Below are positions 24,640-34,400 of a stretch of DNA of 64,000 bases, piece by piece; the stretch's first letter is position 1; each line of letters starts with the position of its first letter. The DNA lies in contig NZ_FMWD01000006.1 in NCBI RefSeq assembly GCF_900102855.1, forward strand, positions 62,001-126,000. Direction: 5' to 3'. Source of the stretch: Thiohalomonas denitrificans. Lineage in GTDB: Bacteria; Pseudomonadota; Gammaproteobacteria; Thiohalomonadales; Thiohalomonadaceae. The translations under genes and the position numbers were made by a program. The notes below the pieces were generated by a model. The model made no database searches. It saw only the letters and a program-made list of their open reading frames with translations, and was not told the origin of the DNA.

Positions 24640-25278
24640 ATGCGCAATTACACTCCTCTGGATCGTGTTCTCATGAACGTGGATGTCGGCGTGCGGACCC
24701 TCTTTGGCAAGCCGATCGTCACCGAACGCCCCAATCCCTCCGAGTCCGAGTCGGAGGGTGAGCTAAGCCGGCCCGAACGTGAGCTGGCCGGACGTCTGAT
24801 GCGGGTCAATCATGCGGGAGAGGTCTCGGCCCAGGGCCTCTATCAGGGGCAGTCGCTGACCGCTCGTTTGCCGAAGGTACGCGAGGAGATGGAACGGGCG
24901 GCCCTCGAGGAGAACGACCACCTGGAGTGGTGCGAGCGCCGCGCCCGGGAGGTGGGGAGCCATGTCAGCTACCTGAATCCGCTCTGGTACGCCGGTTCGG
25001 TAACCATCGGGGCGATTGCCGGCGCCGCCGGGGACCGGTGGAGTCTCGGTTTTGTCGCGGAGACCGAACGGCAGGTGGTGAGCCATCTGGAGGGGCATCT
25101 CCAGAGATTGCCCGAACACGACCGAAAAAGCCGCGCCATCCTCGAACAGATGAAGGCGGACGAATCCCGCCACGCCGGCATGGCCAAACGCGCCGGCGGT
25201 ACCGAGTTGCCCCTCCCGGTCAGAACGCTCATGCAGTTCACGTCGAAGGTGATGACGCAGGCGGCGTATTGGATCTGA
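24640..25278 (+). CDS. coq7: Coq7-type demethoxyubiquinone hydroxylase
   Basis: 212 residues. Coq7 is a membrane-associated di-iron enzyme that hydroxylates 2-polyprenyl-3-methyl-6-methoxybenzoquinone in ubiquinone synthesis. Di-iron ligand motifs: NHAGEVSAQGLY, EENDHLEW, SHLEGHL and ADESRHAGMA. This enzyme replaces UbiF in many proteobacteria and indicates an aerobic, ubiquinone-using organism. It is convergent with speD; a heptamer array begins 5 bases after its stop codon. Confidence 0.95.
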   Translation: MRNYTPLDRVLMNVDVGVRTLFGKPIVTERPNPSESESEGELSRPERELAGRLMRVNHAGEVSAQGLYQGQSLTARLPKVREEMERAALEENDHLEWCERRAREVGSHVSYLNPLWYAGSVTIGAIAGAAGDRWSLGFVAETERQVVSHLEGHLQRLPEHDRKSRAILEQMKADESRHAGMAKRAGGTELPLPVRTLMQFTSKVMTQAAYWI

Positions 25279-25283
25279 AGGGC

Positions 25284-25374
25284 AGTGGCTAGTGGCTAGT
25301 GGCTAGTGGCGAGGGACGAAAGACGAGAGACGAGAGACGAGAGACGAAAGGCGAAAGGCGAAAGACGAGTGGCA
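25284..25374. repeat. Heptamer array between coq7 and speD, left arm
   Basis: Thirteen units in strict 7-base phase: AGTGGCT x3, AGTGGCG, AGGGACG, AAAGACG, AGAGACG x3, AAAGGCG x2, AAAGACG, AGTGGCA. Inverted units follow at 25420-25494 after ~45 bases that encode nothing. Confidence 0.85.
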
Positions 25375-25419
25375 AGGGCGAGCGGGTTTAGCCCGATCCC
25401 AAAAGTGCCCCGGAGTTGT

Positions 25420-25494
25420 CCTAGCAACTAGCCACTCGCTACTAGCCACTCGCTACTAGCCACTGAAAACTAGCCACTCGCTACTAGCCACTAA
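25420..25494. repeat. Heptamer array between coq7 and speD, right arm (inverted)
   Basis: Units CTAGCAA, CTAGCCA, CTCGCTA and variants, reverse complements of the left arm, in 7-base phase. The speD stop codon (25491-25493) lies inside it, so the last residues of SpeD (Ser-Ser) come from array sequence. Confidence 0.85.
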
Positions 25495-26300
25495 GAACTA
25501 GCTCCCGGCATCTTGGCGATATTGCGGCCATAGAAGATCTCCAGCATCTCGCGCTGCAGGCGGCGGCGGATCTTCTTCGCCTCTTGTGGGGAGAGCTCTT
25601 TTTCGTCGACCCCGAACAGGTAATTGTTCAACTCGAATTCCCTGAGCATCATCTTGGTATGGAAGATGTTCTCCTGATAGACATTGACGTCGATCATCTG
25701 ATAGCTGTCGATGGTGTCCTTGGAGAGATAATTCTGTATCGAGCTGATCTTGTGGTCGATGAAGTGCTTTTTGCCGCGCACGTCCCGGGTAAAGCCACGC
25801 ACCCGGTAATCCATGGTTACGATGTCGGATTCGAAACTGTGGATGAGGTAGTTGAGTGCCTTCAGCGGTGAAATACGGCCGCAGGTGGACACGTCGATAT
25901 CGGCCCTGAAGGTGCTGATGCCGTTCGCCGGATGGCTCTCCGGGTAGGTATGCACGGTGATATGGCTCTTGTCGAGGTGCGCGACGACCGCATCCGGCAA
26001 GGGACCGGGGCCTTCATTGTTAAGCAGCTCCTCCGACATCACCGGCTCCTCCGAGATGAGGATGGTGACACTCGCACCCTGCGGCTCGTAGTCCTGATGG
26101 GCGATGTTGAGAATATTGGCGCCGATAATGTTGGAGACATCGGTGAGGATCTTGGTCAGACGCTCGGCGTTGTACTCCTCGTCGATGTACTCGATGTACT
26201 CCTTGCGTTGCGCCTCATTCTGCGCAAAGCAGACATCATAGATGTTGAAGCTCAGGGTCTTGGTGAGATTATTGAACCCATGCAGCTTGATTCGCTTCAT
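25491..26300 (-). CDS. speD: S-adenosylmethionine decarboxylase proenzyme
   Basis: 269 residues from the ATG at 26300 ([16 protein letters not shown]), with GGAG upstream; an extension to 26405 runs through a hairpin region and is rejected. The protein makes decarboxylated SAM for spermidine synthesis. It is the E. coli class-1 type: the self-cleavage site Lys111-Ser112 in LDKSHITVH generates the pyruvoyl cofactor. The C-terminus ends GASS with a stop codon inside a heptamer array, so it may have been lengthened or trimmed by the array. Convergent with coq7. Confidence 0.95.
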   Translation of the reverse strand: MKRIKLHGFNNLTKTLSFNIYDVCFAQNEAQRKEYIEYIDEEYNAERLTKILTDVSNIIGANILNIAHQDYEPQGASVTILISEEPVMSEELLNNEGPGPLPDAVVAHLDKSHITVHTYPESHPANGISTFRADIDVSTCGRISPLKALNYLIHSFESDIVTMDYRVRGFTRDVRGKKHFIDHKISSIQNYLSKDTIDSYQMIDVNVYQENIFHTKMMLREFELNNYLFGVDEKELSPQEAKKIRRRLQREMLEIFYGRNIAKMPGASS

Positions 26301-26437
26301 CGACGACTCCAGTACTTGAATGCACTTCTCGAAATTAGCACCCGTTTCAAGACGGGCTTGAGCCCGACTGACACTCGGCCTGAAGGCCGAGCCACGGGCG
26401 ACCACACCCCTCCCCTTACGGTCGCGGCGGGCGGCGA

Positions 26438-26836
26438 TTATCCCAGATTTCCAGCCAGAGGGGGATGAAAAATCAACTGTACGGTGCTGCCCGCGGGGTC
26501 GAGACAGTAGAAGCTGCGGGCGCCGTCACGATGGGTTCGCGGTTCCGTCTTGATCGGGACACCGTGACCCTTGAGCCAGCCGAACCAGGCATCCACATCT
26601 TCTGCGCACCCGAGCACAAAACCGAGGTGGTCCAGCCGTTGAGGCCCGTCGAAGGTCTTGTCCAACCGGTGGAGCGCCAGGTTATCGCTGCCGGAGGAGA
26701 GATAGACGCTGTTCTCATCAGGCCGCCACTCCACCTCCATGCCCATCAGCTCAGTATAAAAACGCTCGCACGCGGCCAGATCAGCCACAAACAGGGCAAT
26801 ATGGTGCATACCGATGGTCGGAGCGGGTTTTTGCAT
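26438..26836 (-). CDS. VOC (glyoxalase/dioxygenase-fold) protein
   Basis: 132 residues with paired beta-alpha-beta-beta-beta modules: [19 protein letters not shown] at the N-terminus (His as metal ligand), [19 protein letters not shown] in the middle and [10 protein letters not shown] at the end. Members bind a divalent metal and act as glyoxalases, dioxygenases or resistance proteins. Nothing narrows the substrate. Confidence 0.8.
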   Translation of the reverse strand: MQKPAPTIGMHHIALFVADLAACERFYTELMGMEVEWRPDENSVYLSSGSDNLALHRLDKTFDGPQRLDHLGFVLGCAEDVDAWFGWLKGHGVPIKTEPRTHRDGARSFYCLDPAGSTVQLIFHPPLAGNLG

Positions 26837-26959
26837 GTGGGGATTCGACCTTGCGTACGACTTGCGGGTTCAGTTGCGTCGAACCTGAAGGTTAGCAGAG
26901 CGGATCAGCCGGCCTCGCGACTTCTGCCGCTCCAGCCTGCGGCACCGAAAGACCTGCAA

Positions 26960-27376
26960 TTATCCTTCCACGATCTCGAATCCGTGGGTGATTTCGGCAA
27001 CTTTGCCGAGCATGATGGAAGCGGAACAGTACTTGTCGGCCGAGAGATCGACGGCCCGCTTGACGCGTCCGGGGTCCAGATCCTGTCCCGTCACCACGAA
27101 GTGAACGTGGATTCGCGTAAAGACCTTCGGGTCGCTGTCGGCCCGCTCGGCCTCGATTTCGGCGACGCAATCACTCACCGGCTGACGGCTTTTCTTCAAA
27201 ATGTGAACCACGTCAAATGCGGTACATCCGCCCATACCGAGGAGTAGCATCTCCATGGGGCGTACGCCCAGATTGCGGCCACCGTGCTCCGGCGGGCCAT
27301 CCATGACAACGGCATGGCCGCTGTCCGCCTCGCCAAGGAACGTCGCCTGCTCGACCCATTTGATGCGCGCCTTCAT
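26960..27376 (-). CDS. OsmC family peroxide-handling protein
   Basis: 138 residues. The two catalytic cysteines lie in MGGCTAFDVV and DKYCSASIM, and the Arg in the N-terminal part fits the OsmC/Ohr fold. These proteins reduce organic hydroperoxides or related persulfides. The gene is divergent from the CRP-type regulator, sharing a 127-base region with a palindrome, so co-regulation is possible. Confidence 0.88.
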   Translation of the reverse strand: MKARIKWVEQATFLGEADSGHAVVMDGPPEHGGRNLGVRPMEMLLLGMGGCTAFDVVHILKKSRQPVSDCVAEIEAERADSDPKVFTRIHVHFVVTGQDLDPGRVKRAVDLSADKYCSASIMLGKVAEITHGFEIVEG

Positions 27377-27403
27377 TGAACTGCCCCCGTTTGTGACGGT
27401 CTA

Positions 27404-27419
27404 CGCTTACGTATAAGCG
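27404..27419. promoter_or_regulatory. Palindrome between osmC-like gene and crp
   Basis: CGCTTA-CGTA-TAAGCG has perfect 6-base arms and lies in the divergent promoter region. A second inverted pair, GTATACGTATGAGAATAC, is at about 27460-27477. Either could bind a regulator; neither matches the TGTGA-N6-TCACA CRP consensus. Confidence 0.35.
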
Positions 27420-27503
27420 ATCTATATTAACCCATGCGCTTGCCTGGCCATAGGCAGGCTGGTATACGTATGAGAATACTCTGTTAAAAAGTAAAGGAAA
27501 GTC

Positions 27504-28142
27504 ATGAAGGTTACCCCTACAAAAGGGACGGGCAACCCCTCAATCGATCGTTTCCTCCAGCATTGTCATCGCCGCCGCTATCCGGCCAAAAGCACGATCA
27601 TCTGTGCCGGCGACAAACCGGACGTGCTCTATTACATCCTGGAGGGCTCCGTTTCGGTTCTCATCGAGGATGATGAGGGTCGCGAAATCGTGTTGTCGTA
27701 CCTGAACAAAGGGGAATTCTTCGGCGAAATGGGCCTGTTCGACGAACAGCAGGGCCGCAGCGCCTGGGTTCGGGCCCGGACCGAATGCGAACTGGCTGAA
27801 ATCAGTTACGCCCGCTATCGGCAGCTGGCAGCTGAAGACACCGAAATCCTCTTCGCCCTCGCCGCCCAGATGGCTACCCGCCTGCGGGCCACCAGCCGCA
27901 AGGTGGGCGATCTGGCATTCCTGGACGTTACCGGCCGCATCGCCCGAACCCTGCTGGACCTGACCAAGCAGCCCGATGCCATGACACACCCCGACGGCAT
28001 GCAGATCCGTGTCACCCGTCAGGAACTGGGCCGAATCGTCGGCTGCTCCCGCGAAATGGCCGGCCGGGTGCTGAAGGCCCTCGAGGAGCAGGGGCTGGTC
28101 TGGGTCAAGGGCAAGACCATCGTCGTCTACGGCACGCGATAG
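27504..28142 (+). CDS. crp: CRP/FNR-family regulator, CRP/Vfr type
   Basis: 212 residues. Cyclic-nucleotide-binding domain ~15-125, with the phosphate-binding stretch [20 protein letters not shown] as in CRP/Vfr; long dimer helix; helix-turn-helix [20 protein letters not shown] (~170-189). No cysteines of an FNR-type cluster are seen at the N-terminus. AAGGAA precedes the ATG. It probably senses cAMP and acts as a global regulator. A heptamer array starts 3 bases after its stop codon. Confidence 0.92.
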   Translation: MKVTPTKGTGNPSIDRFLQHCHRRRYPAKSTIICAGDKPDVLYYILEGSVSVLIEDDEGREIVLSYLNKGEFFGEMGLFDEQQGRSAWVRARTECELAEISYARYRQLAAEDTEILFALAAQMATRLRATSRKVGDLAFLDVTGRIARTLLDLTKQPDAMTHPDGMQIRVTRQELGRIVGCSREMAGRVLKALEEQGLVWVKGKTIVVYGTR

Positions 28143-28145
28143 TTC

Positions 28146-28190
28146 AGTGGCTAGTGGCGACAAGTGGCGAGTAGCGAGTGGCTAGTGGCT
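28146..28190. repeat. Heptamer array between crp and trpC, left arm
   Basis: AGTGGCT, AGTGGCG, a 3-base break, then AGTGGCG, AGTAGCG, AGTGGCT x2. Inverted units follow at 28311-28348 across ~120 noncoding bases. Confidence 0.8.
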
Positions 28191-28310
28191 AGGACCATTT
28201 GAAGCATGCCGCCAGTATGGCGGTAGTAGAGAATGTCTGGAACCTATTCTCGAGGATTCCCGAGCCAAATAGGTCAGTGAAGCCGGCAGGCTGTTTTAGA
28301 GGCACTGCCT

Positions 28311-28348
28311 AGCAACTCGCCACTCGCTACTAGCCACTCGCCCTCGCC
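28311..28348. repeat. Heptamer array between crp and trpC, right arm (inverted)
   Basis: AGCAACT, CGCCACT, CGCTACT, AGCCACT and a partial unit, ending immediately before the trpC stop codon at 28349. Confidence 0.8.
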
Positions 28349-29149
28349 TTACCCGAACAGCTCTGCCAGCTTCTTCCCCGGATCCTCTGCGCGCATGAAG
28401 GCCTCACCGACCAGGAAGGTGTTGACGCCGTGGTTGCGCATGAGCCGGACATCCTCCCCGGTGTGAATGCCGCTTTCGGTCACGACGATGCGGTCGTCCG
28501 GGATGGTGTCGAGGAGTTCCAGGGTGGTCTCCAGGCGGGTCTCGAAGGTGCGCAGGTCGCGGTTGTTGATCCCCACCAGCGGCAGTTGCAGCGGCAGGGT
28601 GCGCGCCAGCTCTTCGGCATCGTGCACCTCGACCAGCACATCCATACCCCGTTCCCGCGCGGTACCGGCCAGCTCGCTCATCTGATCGTCACCGAGGGCG
28701 GCGGCGATGAGCAGAATGCAGTCGGCGCCGATGCTCCTGGCTTCGTAGACCTGATAGGGGTCGATGATGAAATCCTTTCGCAGCACCGGCAGCGAACAGG
28801 CCGCCCGGGCCTGACGCAGATACTCATCGGCGCCCTGGAAGAAATCGATATCGGTCAGGATGGAGAGACAAGCCGCCCCGCCCCGCTCGTAGGAGGCGGC
28901 AATGATGTCGGGGTGGAAATCCTCGCGAATGACGCCCTGGCTGGGAGAGGCCTTCTTCACCTCGGCGATGACCGCCGGGCCCCCTGCGGCGAGGCGTGCC
29001 TCGATCGCCGCGACGAAATCGCGCCGTTCGGGGGCCGTGCTCTCGATTCTTTCGGCCAGCAGCCCCAGCGGCACCTGACGGACCCGCTCGGCGACCTCTT
29101 CAGCCTTGCGGGCGATGATCTTTTTCAGAATATCCGGCACTTCAGCCAT
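28349..29149 (-). CDS. trpC: Indole-3-glycerol phosphate synthase
   Basis: 266 residues. Motifs of the TIM-barrel enzyme: [13 protein letters not shown] (catalytic Lys), [27 protein letters not shown] and [12 protein letters not shown]. It converts carboxyphenylamino-deoxyribulose phosphate to indole-glycerol phosphate in tryptophan synthesis. Monofunctional, without a fused TrpF. It follows trpD on the same strand, 80 bases away. Confidence 0.96.
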   Translation of the reverse strand: MAEVPDILKKIIARKAEEVAERVRQVPLGLLAERIESTAPERRDFVAAIEARLAAGGPAVIAEVKKASPSQGVIREDFHPDIIAASYERGGAACLSILTDIDFFQGADEYLRQARAACSLPVLRKDFIIDPYQVYEARSIGADCILLIAAALGDDQMSELAGTARERGMDVLVEVHDAEELARTLPLQLPLVGINNRDLRTFETRLETTLELLDTIPDDRIVVTESGIHTGEDVRLMRNHGVNTFLVGEAFMRAEDPGKKLAELFG

Positions 29150-29229
29150 CTTGGTTCCATACGTCTGTCGAATGGGTGGGAGCGGCAGCAGCCACGAAGC
29201 GATCAGGCGGGACGGGCAAGCGTCAGGCG

Positions 29230-30252
29230 CTACCTCTTCAGACCACGGGTAAAGGTCACCAGCGCATCGAGCTTTTCACGGGCGGCACCGGAGGCGATCA
29301 CTTCGGTGGCCCTGTCGACGCCGGCCTGGAGGCTGTCGACCAGATCGGCCGCGTATATGGCGGCGCCGGCATTCAGGCGCACGATGTCCTGTGCCGGTCC
29401 CGGCACACCATCCAGGACGCTGCGCATTACCACCACCGACTGTTCCGGTCCCTCGACCGCGAGTGCGGTGATACCGCACTGCTCGATTCCGAACATTTCG
29501 GGCGTGATGCGATAGGTGCTGACCACGCCATCCTTCAACTCGGCAACCAGGGTCGGTGCGCCGATGCTGATCTCGTCCATGCCGTCTTCGGCGTGCACCA
29601 CTAGAACATGGCGGCTGCCGAGCTTGCCAAGCACTTCGGCCAGGGGTTCGACCCAGTTGTTGGAAAAGACGCCGATCACCTGATGAGGCGCGGCGGCAGG
29701 ATTGGTGAGCGGACCGAGTACATTGAAAATCGTGCGCACACCCATCTCGCGGCGCGGAGCGATCGCGTGCTTCATCGCACTGTGATGATGCGGAGCAAAC
29801 ATGAAACCGACCCCGACATCCTCGACGCACTGCGCGACCTCGGCAGGGGTGAGATCGAGATTGACCCCCGCGGCCTCCAGCACATCGGCACTACCCGACT
29901 TGCCGGAGATCGAGCGGTTACCATGCTTGGCTACCCGACCGCCGGCTGCGGCAACCACAAAGGCTGCCGTGGTGGAGATATTGAAGGTGCCGATGGCATC
30001 ACCCCCGGTGCCGCAGGTGTCCACCAGGTGAGGACCGCCCACCTCGACGCCGGTTGCCAACTCGCGCATGACTGCAGCGGCGGCAGTGATCTCGTCGATG
30101 GTCTCGCCTTTCATGCGGAGTCCCACGAGAAAACCGCCGATCTGGGCCGGTGTCGCCTCTCCGGTCATGACGATGCGCATTACTTCGTGCATCTCGGCCT
30201 CGGAGAGGTCCCGCCGTTCGGTCACTGCACGGATGGCCGCCTGCATATCCAT
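29230..30252 (-). CDS. trpD: Anthranilate phosphoribosyltransferase
   Basis: 340 residues from the ATG at 30252 ([10 protein letters not shown]), the family's usual length; an extension to 30306 is unlikely. Diagnostic [18 protein letters not shown] (PRPP loop) and [19 protein letters not shown]. It transfers phosphoribose to anthranilate. It is separated from trpG by an MFS exporter gene, which is unusual. Confidence 0.96.
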   Translation of the reverse strand: MDMQAAIRAVTERRDLSEAEMHEVMRIVMTGEATPAQIGGFLVGLRMKGETIDEITAAAAVMRELATGVEVGGPHLVDTCGTGGDAIGTFNISTTAAFVVAAAGGRVAKHGNRSISGKSGSADVLEAAGVNLDLTPAEVAQCVEDVGVGFMFAPHHHSAMKHAIAPRREMGVRTIFNVLGPLTNPAAAPHQVIGVFSNNWVEPLAEVLGKLGSRHVLVVHAEDGMDEISIGAPTLVAELKDGVVSTYRITPEMFGIEQCGITALAVEGPEQSVVVMRSVLDGVPGPAQDIVRLNAGAAIYAADLVDSLQAGVDRATEVIASGAAREKLDALVTFTRGLKR

Positions 30253-30369
30253 GGTGGGATAAACCTTTTTCGAGTGTTTTTTTGCGGCTTTCACCGCTCC
30301 TGCCACACCTTTTCCCGGCTTCCGCCGCTCATCGGTGGAATCGGATTGTCGCGTTGATGGGATAAGTGG

Positions 30370-31584
30370 TCAAGGCGCGGCGATGGCGGCAAAACGTCGC
30401 CAGCCCCACCAGATGGCCAACCCTACCAGCGCAAAGCCCAGTTGCCCGAAGGCCATTATCAGGGCGGTCCCACCCAGTAACGGCACGCCAAGACCGGCAA
30501 CCAGGGCATTGCCGGTGGTCTGCATGAAGCTTTGAACAGCTGCAGCCGTGCCCCGGTTGCGAGGGAAATAATCCAGGGCCACGACCAGCATGGCCGGCAA
30601 AGCCAGCGCCATGCCGGTCGCGTAGAGGGACACCGGGGTTACCACGCCAATCACGGTGGGCGGCCATAACTGGAGGCTTCCCGCATTCAGCAGTGCGGCA
30701 ACGGTCATGACGATGAACCCGGCGTTTACAGTGCGCACCGCCCCGAGCCGCTGCGCTAGCTGTCCGGACAGCCATGAACCCAGCATCACCCCGCTCACCA
30801 TCGGCACGAAGACATAGGCAAAGTCAGCGGCGCCCAGCCCCAGGTGCACGAAAACCAGTCGGGGCGCCCCGACCACGTAGAGAAACATTCCCGCAAATGC
30901 AAAAGTGAAGCAGAGCACCACGGCCATGAAGCCCGGGTGGAAAAAGGCTCGCCGGTAGGCGCGGGTAACGTTGACCGGGCGGATGGAGCGACGCGCTTCC
31001 GGTGCAAGCGTCTCGGGCAGATTGCGCCAGGCGAGCAGCCACACCACTGCCCCCATTGCCGTCAGGAACCAGAAGACGGAACGCCACCCGCTGACCTCCT
31101 GGAGGATGCCGCCGACGATCGGTGCAACGGCCGGGGCCAGAGCGAAAATCAGCATCACCCGCGACATCACCCGCTGCGCCTCGGCACCGCCAAAGGCATC
31201 GCGCACCACCGCACGTCCCACGACCAGTCCCGCGCTCGCGGTCAGGCCTTGGCCAATGCGCAGGAGCAACAGTGTGGAAAAGTCGGCAACCAGCGCACTG
31301 GCCGCCGAACAGAGCACATAGAGCCCGAGTCCCGACAGAATCACCGGGCGGCGGCCGAATTTGTCCGATAAGGGGCCGTGCACCAGTGTTCCCACGGCGA
31401 AAGCGAGCAGATAGAAGCTCAGCGTCTGCTGCATCGCGGCGGCGCTGACACCGAGGTCCCGCTGGATATCCGGGAACGAAGGCAGATAGGCATCGATGGA
31501 AAACGGCGCCACCATCGAGACGGCCGCAACGATCAGGGCCAGTCGGCGCGCGTAAGGGCCTTTTTCAGGGTGGACGAAGGGCAT
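30370..31584 (-). CDS. MFS drug-efflux transporter, Bcr/CflA type
   Basis: 404 residues with ~12 hydrophobic segments. The N-terminus matches Bcr/CflA exporters: SMVAPFSIDAYLPSFPDI, then GPLSDKFGRRPVILSGLGLY (motif A) and LRIGQGLTASAGLVVGRAVV (motif C-like). Such proteins export drugs or metabolites by proton antiport. Its place between trpG and trpD is odd: it may have been inserted, or it may export a pathway-related compound. 118 bases separate it from trpD. Confidence 0.9.
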   Translation of the reverse strand: MPFVHPEKGPYARRLALIVAAVSMVAPFSIDAYLPSFPDIQRDLGVSAAAMQQTLSFYLLAFAVGTLVHGPLSDKFGRRPVILSGLGLYVLCSAASALVADFSTLLLLRIGQGLTASAGLVVGRAVVRDAFGGAEAQRVMSRVMLIFALAPAVAPIVGGILQEVSGWRSVFWFLTAMGAVVWLLAWRNLPETLAPEARRSIRPVNVTRAYRRAFFHPGFMAVVLCFTFAFAGMFLYVVGAPRLVFVHLGLGAADFAYVFVPMVSGVMLGSWLSGQLAQRLGAVRTVNAGFIVMTVAALLNAGSLQLWPPTVIGVVTPVSLYATGMALALPAMLVVALDYFPRNRGTAAAVQSFMQTTGNALVAGLGVPLLGGTALIMAFGQLGFALVGLAIWWGWRRFAAIAAP

Positions 31585-31664
31585 GGAGTTTTTCTGCCTG
31601 GACGGAGGTACTCGTTTCCGGCTTCACAAGCGAAGGGGAAAACGTTCGATATCTTCGCCTCGGG

Positions 31665-32258
31665 CTATCGCACGCCGCCGGACTGTTTGAGGAAATTGGC
31701 CAACAGGTCGTGGCCGTGGCAGGTGAGAATCGACTCGGGGTGGAACTGGACCCCTTCGAGATTGTACTCGACGTGACGTATACCCATGATCTCCTCCATG
31801 TTACCGCCGGCGTCACCGGTCCATGCGGTAACTTCCAGCACCGCCGGCAGTGAGGCCTGTTCGATCACCAGCGAATGATAGCGGGTTGCCACAAAAGGGT
31901 TGTCCAGTCCGGCAAAAACGCCGATGTCCTTGTGATACACCAGAGAGGTCTTGCCGTGCATGATCTCCCCGGCGCGGACGATGCGGCCGCCGAATGCCTG
32001 TCCAATCGACTGATGTCCCAGGCAGACACCGAGGATGGGCAACTTCCCGGCAAAGTGCCGAATCGCCTCGACCGAAATCCCCGCCTCCGTTGGCGTACAG
32101 GGTCCCGGCGAGATCACCAGGTGATCGGGCACCAGACGCTCAATCGCCTCGATCGAGATCTGGTCATTGCGGTGCACCTCCACCTGCGCCCCCAACTCGC
32201 CGAAATACTGCACTAGGTTGTAGGTAAAGGAATCGTAGTTGTCGATCATCAGGATCAT
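31665..32258 (-). CDS. trpG: Anthranilate synthase glutamine amidotransferase subunit
   Basis: 197 residues from the ATG at 32258 ([19 protein letters not shown]); an in-frame GTG at 32270 is less likely. Class-I amidotransferase triad: Cys in [14 protein letters not shown], His and Glu in GVQFHPES. It supplies ammonia to TrpE. Its partner trpE lies ~24.7 kb away at 56913-58385, on the far side of the polysaccharide cluster. Confidence 0.95.
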   Translation of the reverse strand: MILMIDNYDSFTYNLVQYFGELGAQVEVHRNDQISIEAIERLVPDHLVISPGPCTPTEAGISVEAIRHFAGKLPILGVCLGHQSIGQAFGGRIVRAGEIMHGKTSLVYHKDIGVFAGLDNPFVATRYHSLVIEQASLPAVLEVTAWTGDAGGNMEEIMGIRHVEYNLEGVQFHPESILTCHGHDLLANFLKQSGGVR

Positions 32259-32289
32259 GACGGAACCCACTGTTTCAAATGCATCGAGC

Positions 32290-32364
32290 GCTGGCAGGCT
32301 GTTGAAAAAGATTCTTTTCCCTTCTCCCTGAGGGGATGGATGTTTTCAGCGGCCTGCCAGTGGT
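32290..32364. repeat. Hairpin element with TTGAAAAA arm
   Basis: CGCTGGCAGGCTGTTGAAAA pairs imperfectly with TTTTCAGCGGCCTGCCAGTG. The TTGAAAAA end also occurs near 1505. It begins the 727-base noncoding gap between trpG and the polysaccharide cluster. Confidence 0.55.
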
Positions 32365-32667
32365 TCGGCATGCCGCCTTTCGCGGCACGCCGATGGGCAA
32401 TGATAACGCGTTTGGCTCTGTGACGGCAGGAACCGTTCTCCGGAATGCCATCGTTGGCATGACGTGGAGTCCAACGATTGATTTTCCAGCTCAGCCGCCC
32501 CGTGAGGAAAGTACTTTGCCCCATTCCAATGGGGCCGCTTGCCACTGGGCTGTTTTCCGAGTCCCGGATTAGTACCTTCCACAATCAACCCGGGGCTCAC
32601 ATTTCTCCCCCTTCCATCCACGAGCACTCAGGAATTGGCTTGGACCGGATGAATCGGACAGGTCTCG

Positions 32668-32981
32668 TGTACTATTGCATGCTTGGCGATACTTTCAAAG
32701 TCCCCCAAAAGCGTCAGGACAAGGCGCAGCGCCCAAGCAATGGTTATTCCCTTGTCACGCTCTGCAATGCCGTCATGGCGTTTTTGGGGGGCTCCCTTCG
32801 GGCGAGCCGCTGACCGGCCATCTGCGGCGTTGCGTTTCTTGCAAAGGGCGCGCCATTCCCTGCGAAACGCGCCTTGCATGATGTGCATGGATGCACAAAT
32901 GCCGCGGTCGCATGGATGCGCAGGAGCGGTCTGGCTGGCCAGCGGACTCGCTGAAAGCACCGCCAAGCATGCAACAGTACA
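32668..32981. repeat. Palindromic interspersed element, second complete copy (314 bp)
   Basis: Terminal inverted repeats of 30 bases (32668-32697 with 32952-32981; TGTACTATTGCATGCTTGGC). The core GCGTTGCGTTTCTTGCAAAG and CGCCATTCCCTGCG...CGCGCCTTGC matches the core of the 2676-2941 element, and the left half is again an inverted diverged copy. The ends differ from those of the first element. It stops 4 bases before the stop codon of the aminotransferase gene, at the edge of the polysaccharide cluster. Confidence 0.75.
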
Positions 32982-32985
32982 CTGG

Positions 32986-34212
32986 TTACAACAGGCCGGG
33001 GTGATGGTGCTGCCGGTCGTACGGGGTTGCCAGCATTTTTATTGCGGCACGCGCCATTACGTCCTGCAGTGCATCACAGGTCAGGCTTATCTGTGATTCG
33101 GTTAGCGTGGGATGAACCATGAACATCAAGCTCGTCTCACCGAGCTCTTTTGAATTCGGCAACGACTTTCCAGGTTCCCAGTCGATTTGTTCAAAAGCTT
33201 TTTCCCGATAGATCTCGGAACATGATCCCGAACCGCAGGGAACACTGAGGCGATTCATCTCGCTCATTATGCGATCCCGATTCCATCCATAGGCCAACAG
33301 TTCGGGTTCGACAAAGACATAGCACTTGTACCAGCCATGCTCTATCTCGTCCGGAATGTCCGGAACACGCAGTGCCGGACACTCCCCTGCTGCTTCGAGA
33401 ATAGTCCGCGCATTTCGGTCACGTGACTGATGCCACTGTTCCATCCTGGTCAGCTGGATGCGGCCAACCGCCGATTGTATTTCGGTCATGCGGCCATTTG
33501 TCCCAAACGAATCATGCAACCAGCGAAACCCCGGTGGATGTTCTTTGTTGTACACCGCGTCGAAGCTTTTCCCGTGGTCTTTATAGGACCAGACCCTGGA
33601 CCAGATTTCCTCGCTCTGCGTGGTCAGCATTCCACCTTCACCTGCGGTGGTCATGATCTTGTCCTGGCAAAACGACCACGCCGCGGCATGTCCCCAACTG
33701 CCTACGGACCTGCCCTTGTAGCGGGCGCCATGGGCCTGGGCACAATCCTCAATCACATAGAGTCCATACCGGTCCGCCACTGCCATGATCGATTCCATAT
33801 CGCACGGCCAGCCAGCCAGGTGCACACAGACAATCCCCCGGGTCCGGGAGGTAATGGCCTTTTCGATGCTCTCGGCCGTTATGTTCTGGGAGTTGCGATT
33901 CACGTCGGCGAAAACAGGCGTGCCGCCGTTCCTGATAATGGCACTGGCAGATGCGATAAAGCTGCGGGGCGAGACCACCACTTCGTCTCCAGGGCCGATA
34001 CCGACGGCTTGCAGTGCCACTTCCAGCGCCATGGTTCCGTTAGCCAGGGCGACGGCGTATCGACTCTCCGACCACGCCGCGAACTCCTGCTCGAATCGCC
34101 TACACTCCTGCCCCGTCCAGTAGTTGACTTTATTGGAAAGCAATACTTCCTTGATGGCCGCAGCCTCCTCCAGGGTAAAGCTGGGCCAATCAGCGAAAGG
34201 GGTATTCAGCAT
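32986..34212 (-). CDS. DegT/DnrJ/EryC1/StrS sugar aminotransferase (PglE-like)
   Basis: 408 residues. PLP-dependent nucleotide-sugar aminotransferase fold: ALANGTMALEVALQAVGIGP, VVSPRSFIASA, IEDCAQAHGARYKG, and the Schiff-base Lys in FCQDKIMTTAGEGGM. Together with the adjacent sugar transferase and NeuD/PglD-like acetyltransferase it forms a trio like PglE-PglC-PglD, which makes and mounts a bacillosamine-type sugar. The WbpM-like dehydratase at 52307 would supply the 4-keto substrate. It is divergent from the sugar transferase. The C-terminal ~20 residues (DRQHHHPGLL end) abut the palindromic element and may not be native. Confidence 0.88.
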   Translation of the reverse strand: MLNTPFADWPSFTLEEAAAIKEVLLSNKVNYWTGQECRRFEQEFAAWSESRYAVALANGTMALEVALQAVGIGPGDEVVVSPRSFIASASAIIRNGGTPVFADVNRNSQNITAESIEKAITSRTRGIVCVHLAGWPCDMESIMAVADRYGLYVIEDCAQAHGARYKGRSVGSWGHAAAWSFCQDKIMTTAGEGGMLTTQSEEIWSRVWSYKDHGKSFDAVYNKEHPPGFRWLHDSFGTNGRMTEIQSAVGRIQLTRMEQWHQSRDRNARTILEAAGECPALRVPDIPDEIEHGWYKCYVFVEPELLAYGWNRDRIMSEMNRLSVPCGSGSCSEIYREKAFEQIDWEPGKSLPNSKELGETSLMFMVHPTLTESQISLTCDALQDVMARAAIKMLATPYDRQHHHPGLL

Positions 34213-34213
34213 C

Positions 34214-34232
34214 TAACTCGCTCCTTGAGTTA
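34214..34232. promoter_or_regulatory. Palindrome in divergent promoter region
   Basis: TAACTC-GCTCCTT-GAGTTA lies just upstream of the aminotransferase start codon, in the 188-base region shared with the sugar transferase. It could be a regulator site or part of a leader hairpin. Confidence 0.3.
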
Positions 34233-34400
34233 ACTACGCGGTCCCTCTGCACGAGCATAGTGAAGCGGCCAATCGCTATCAAATGGATTTCAGACTTCAC
34301 TGGGACACGACCCGGCCTGCACGCATCGACCACCCTTTGCCTTACGGTTGATGCGGGTCTATTGTTCCTGTTGTCAAAACCACCATATTGGAGAGCCGGG

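Noticed and set aside
28191-28310. Possible remnant of a four-helix-bundle gene between the heptamer arms
   Set aside because: Translation in all frames showed none of the family motifs; only a chance open stretch.
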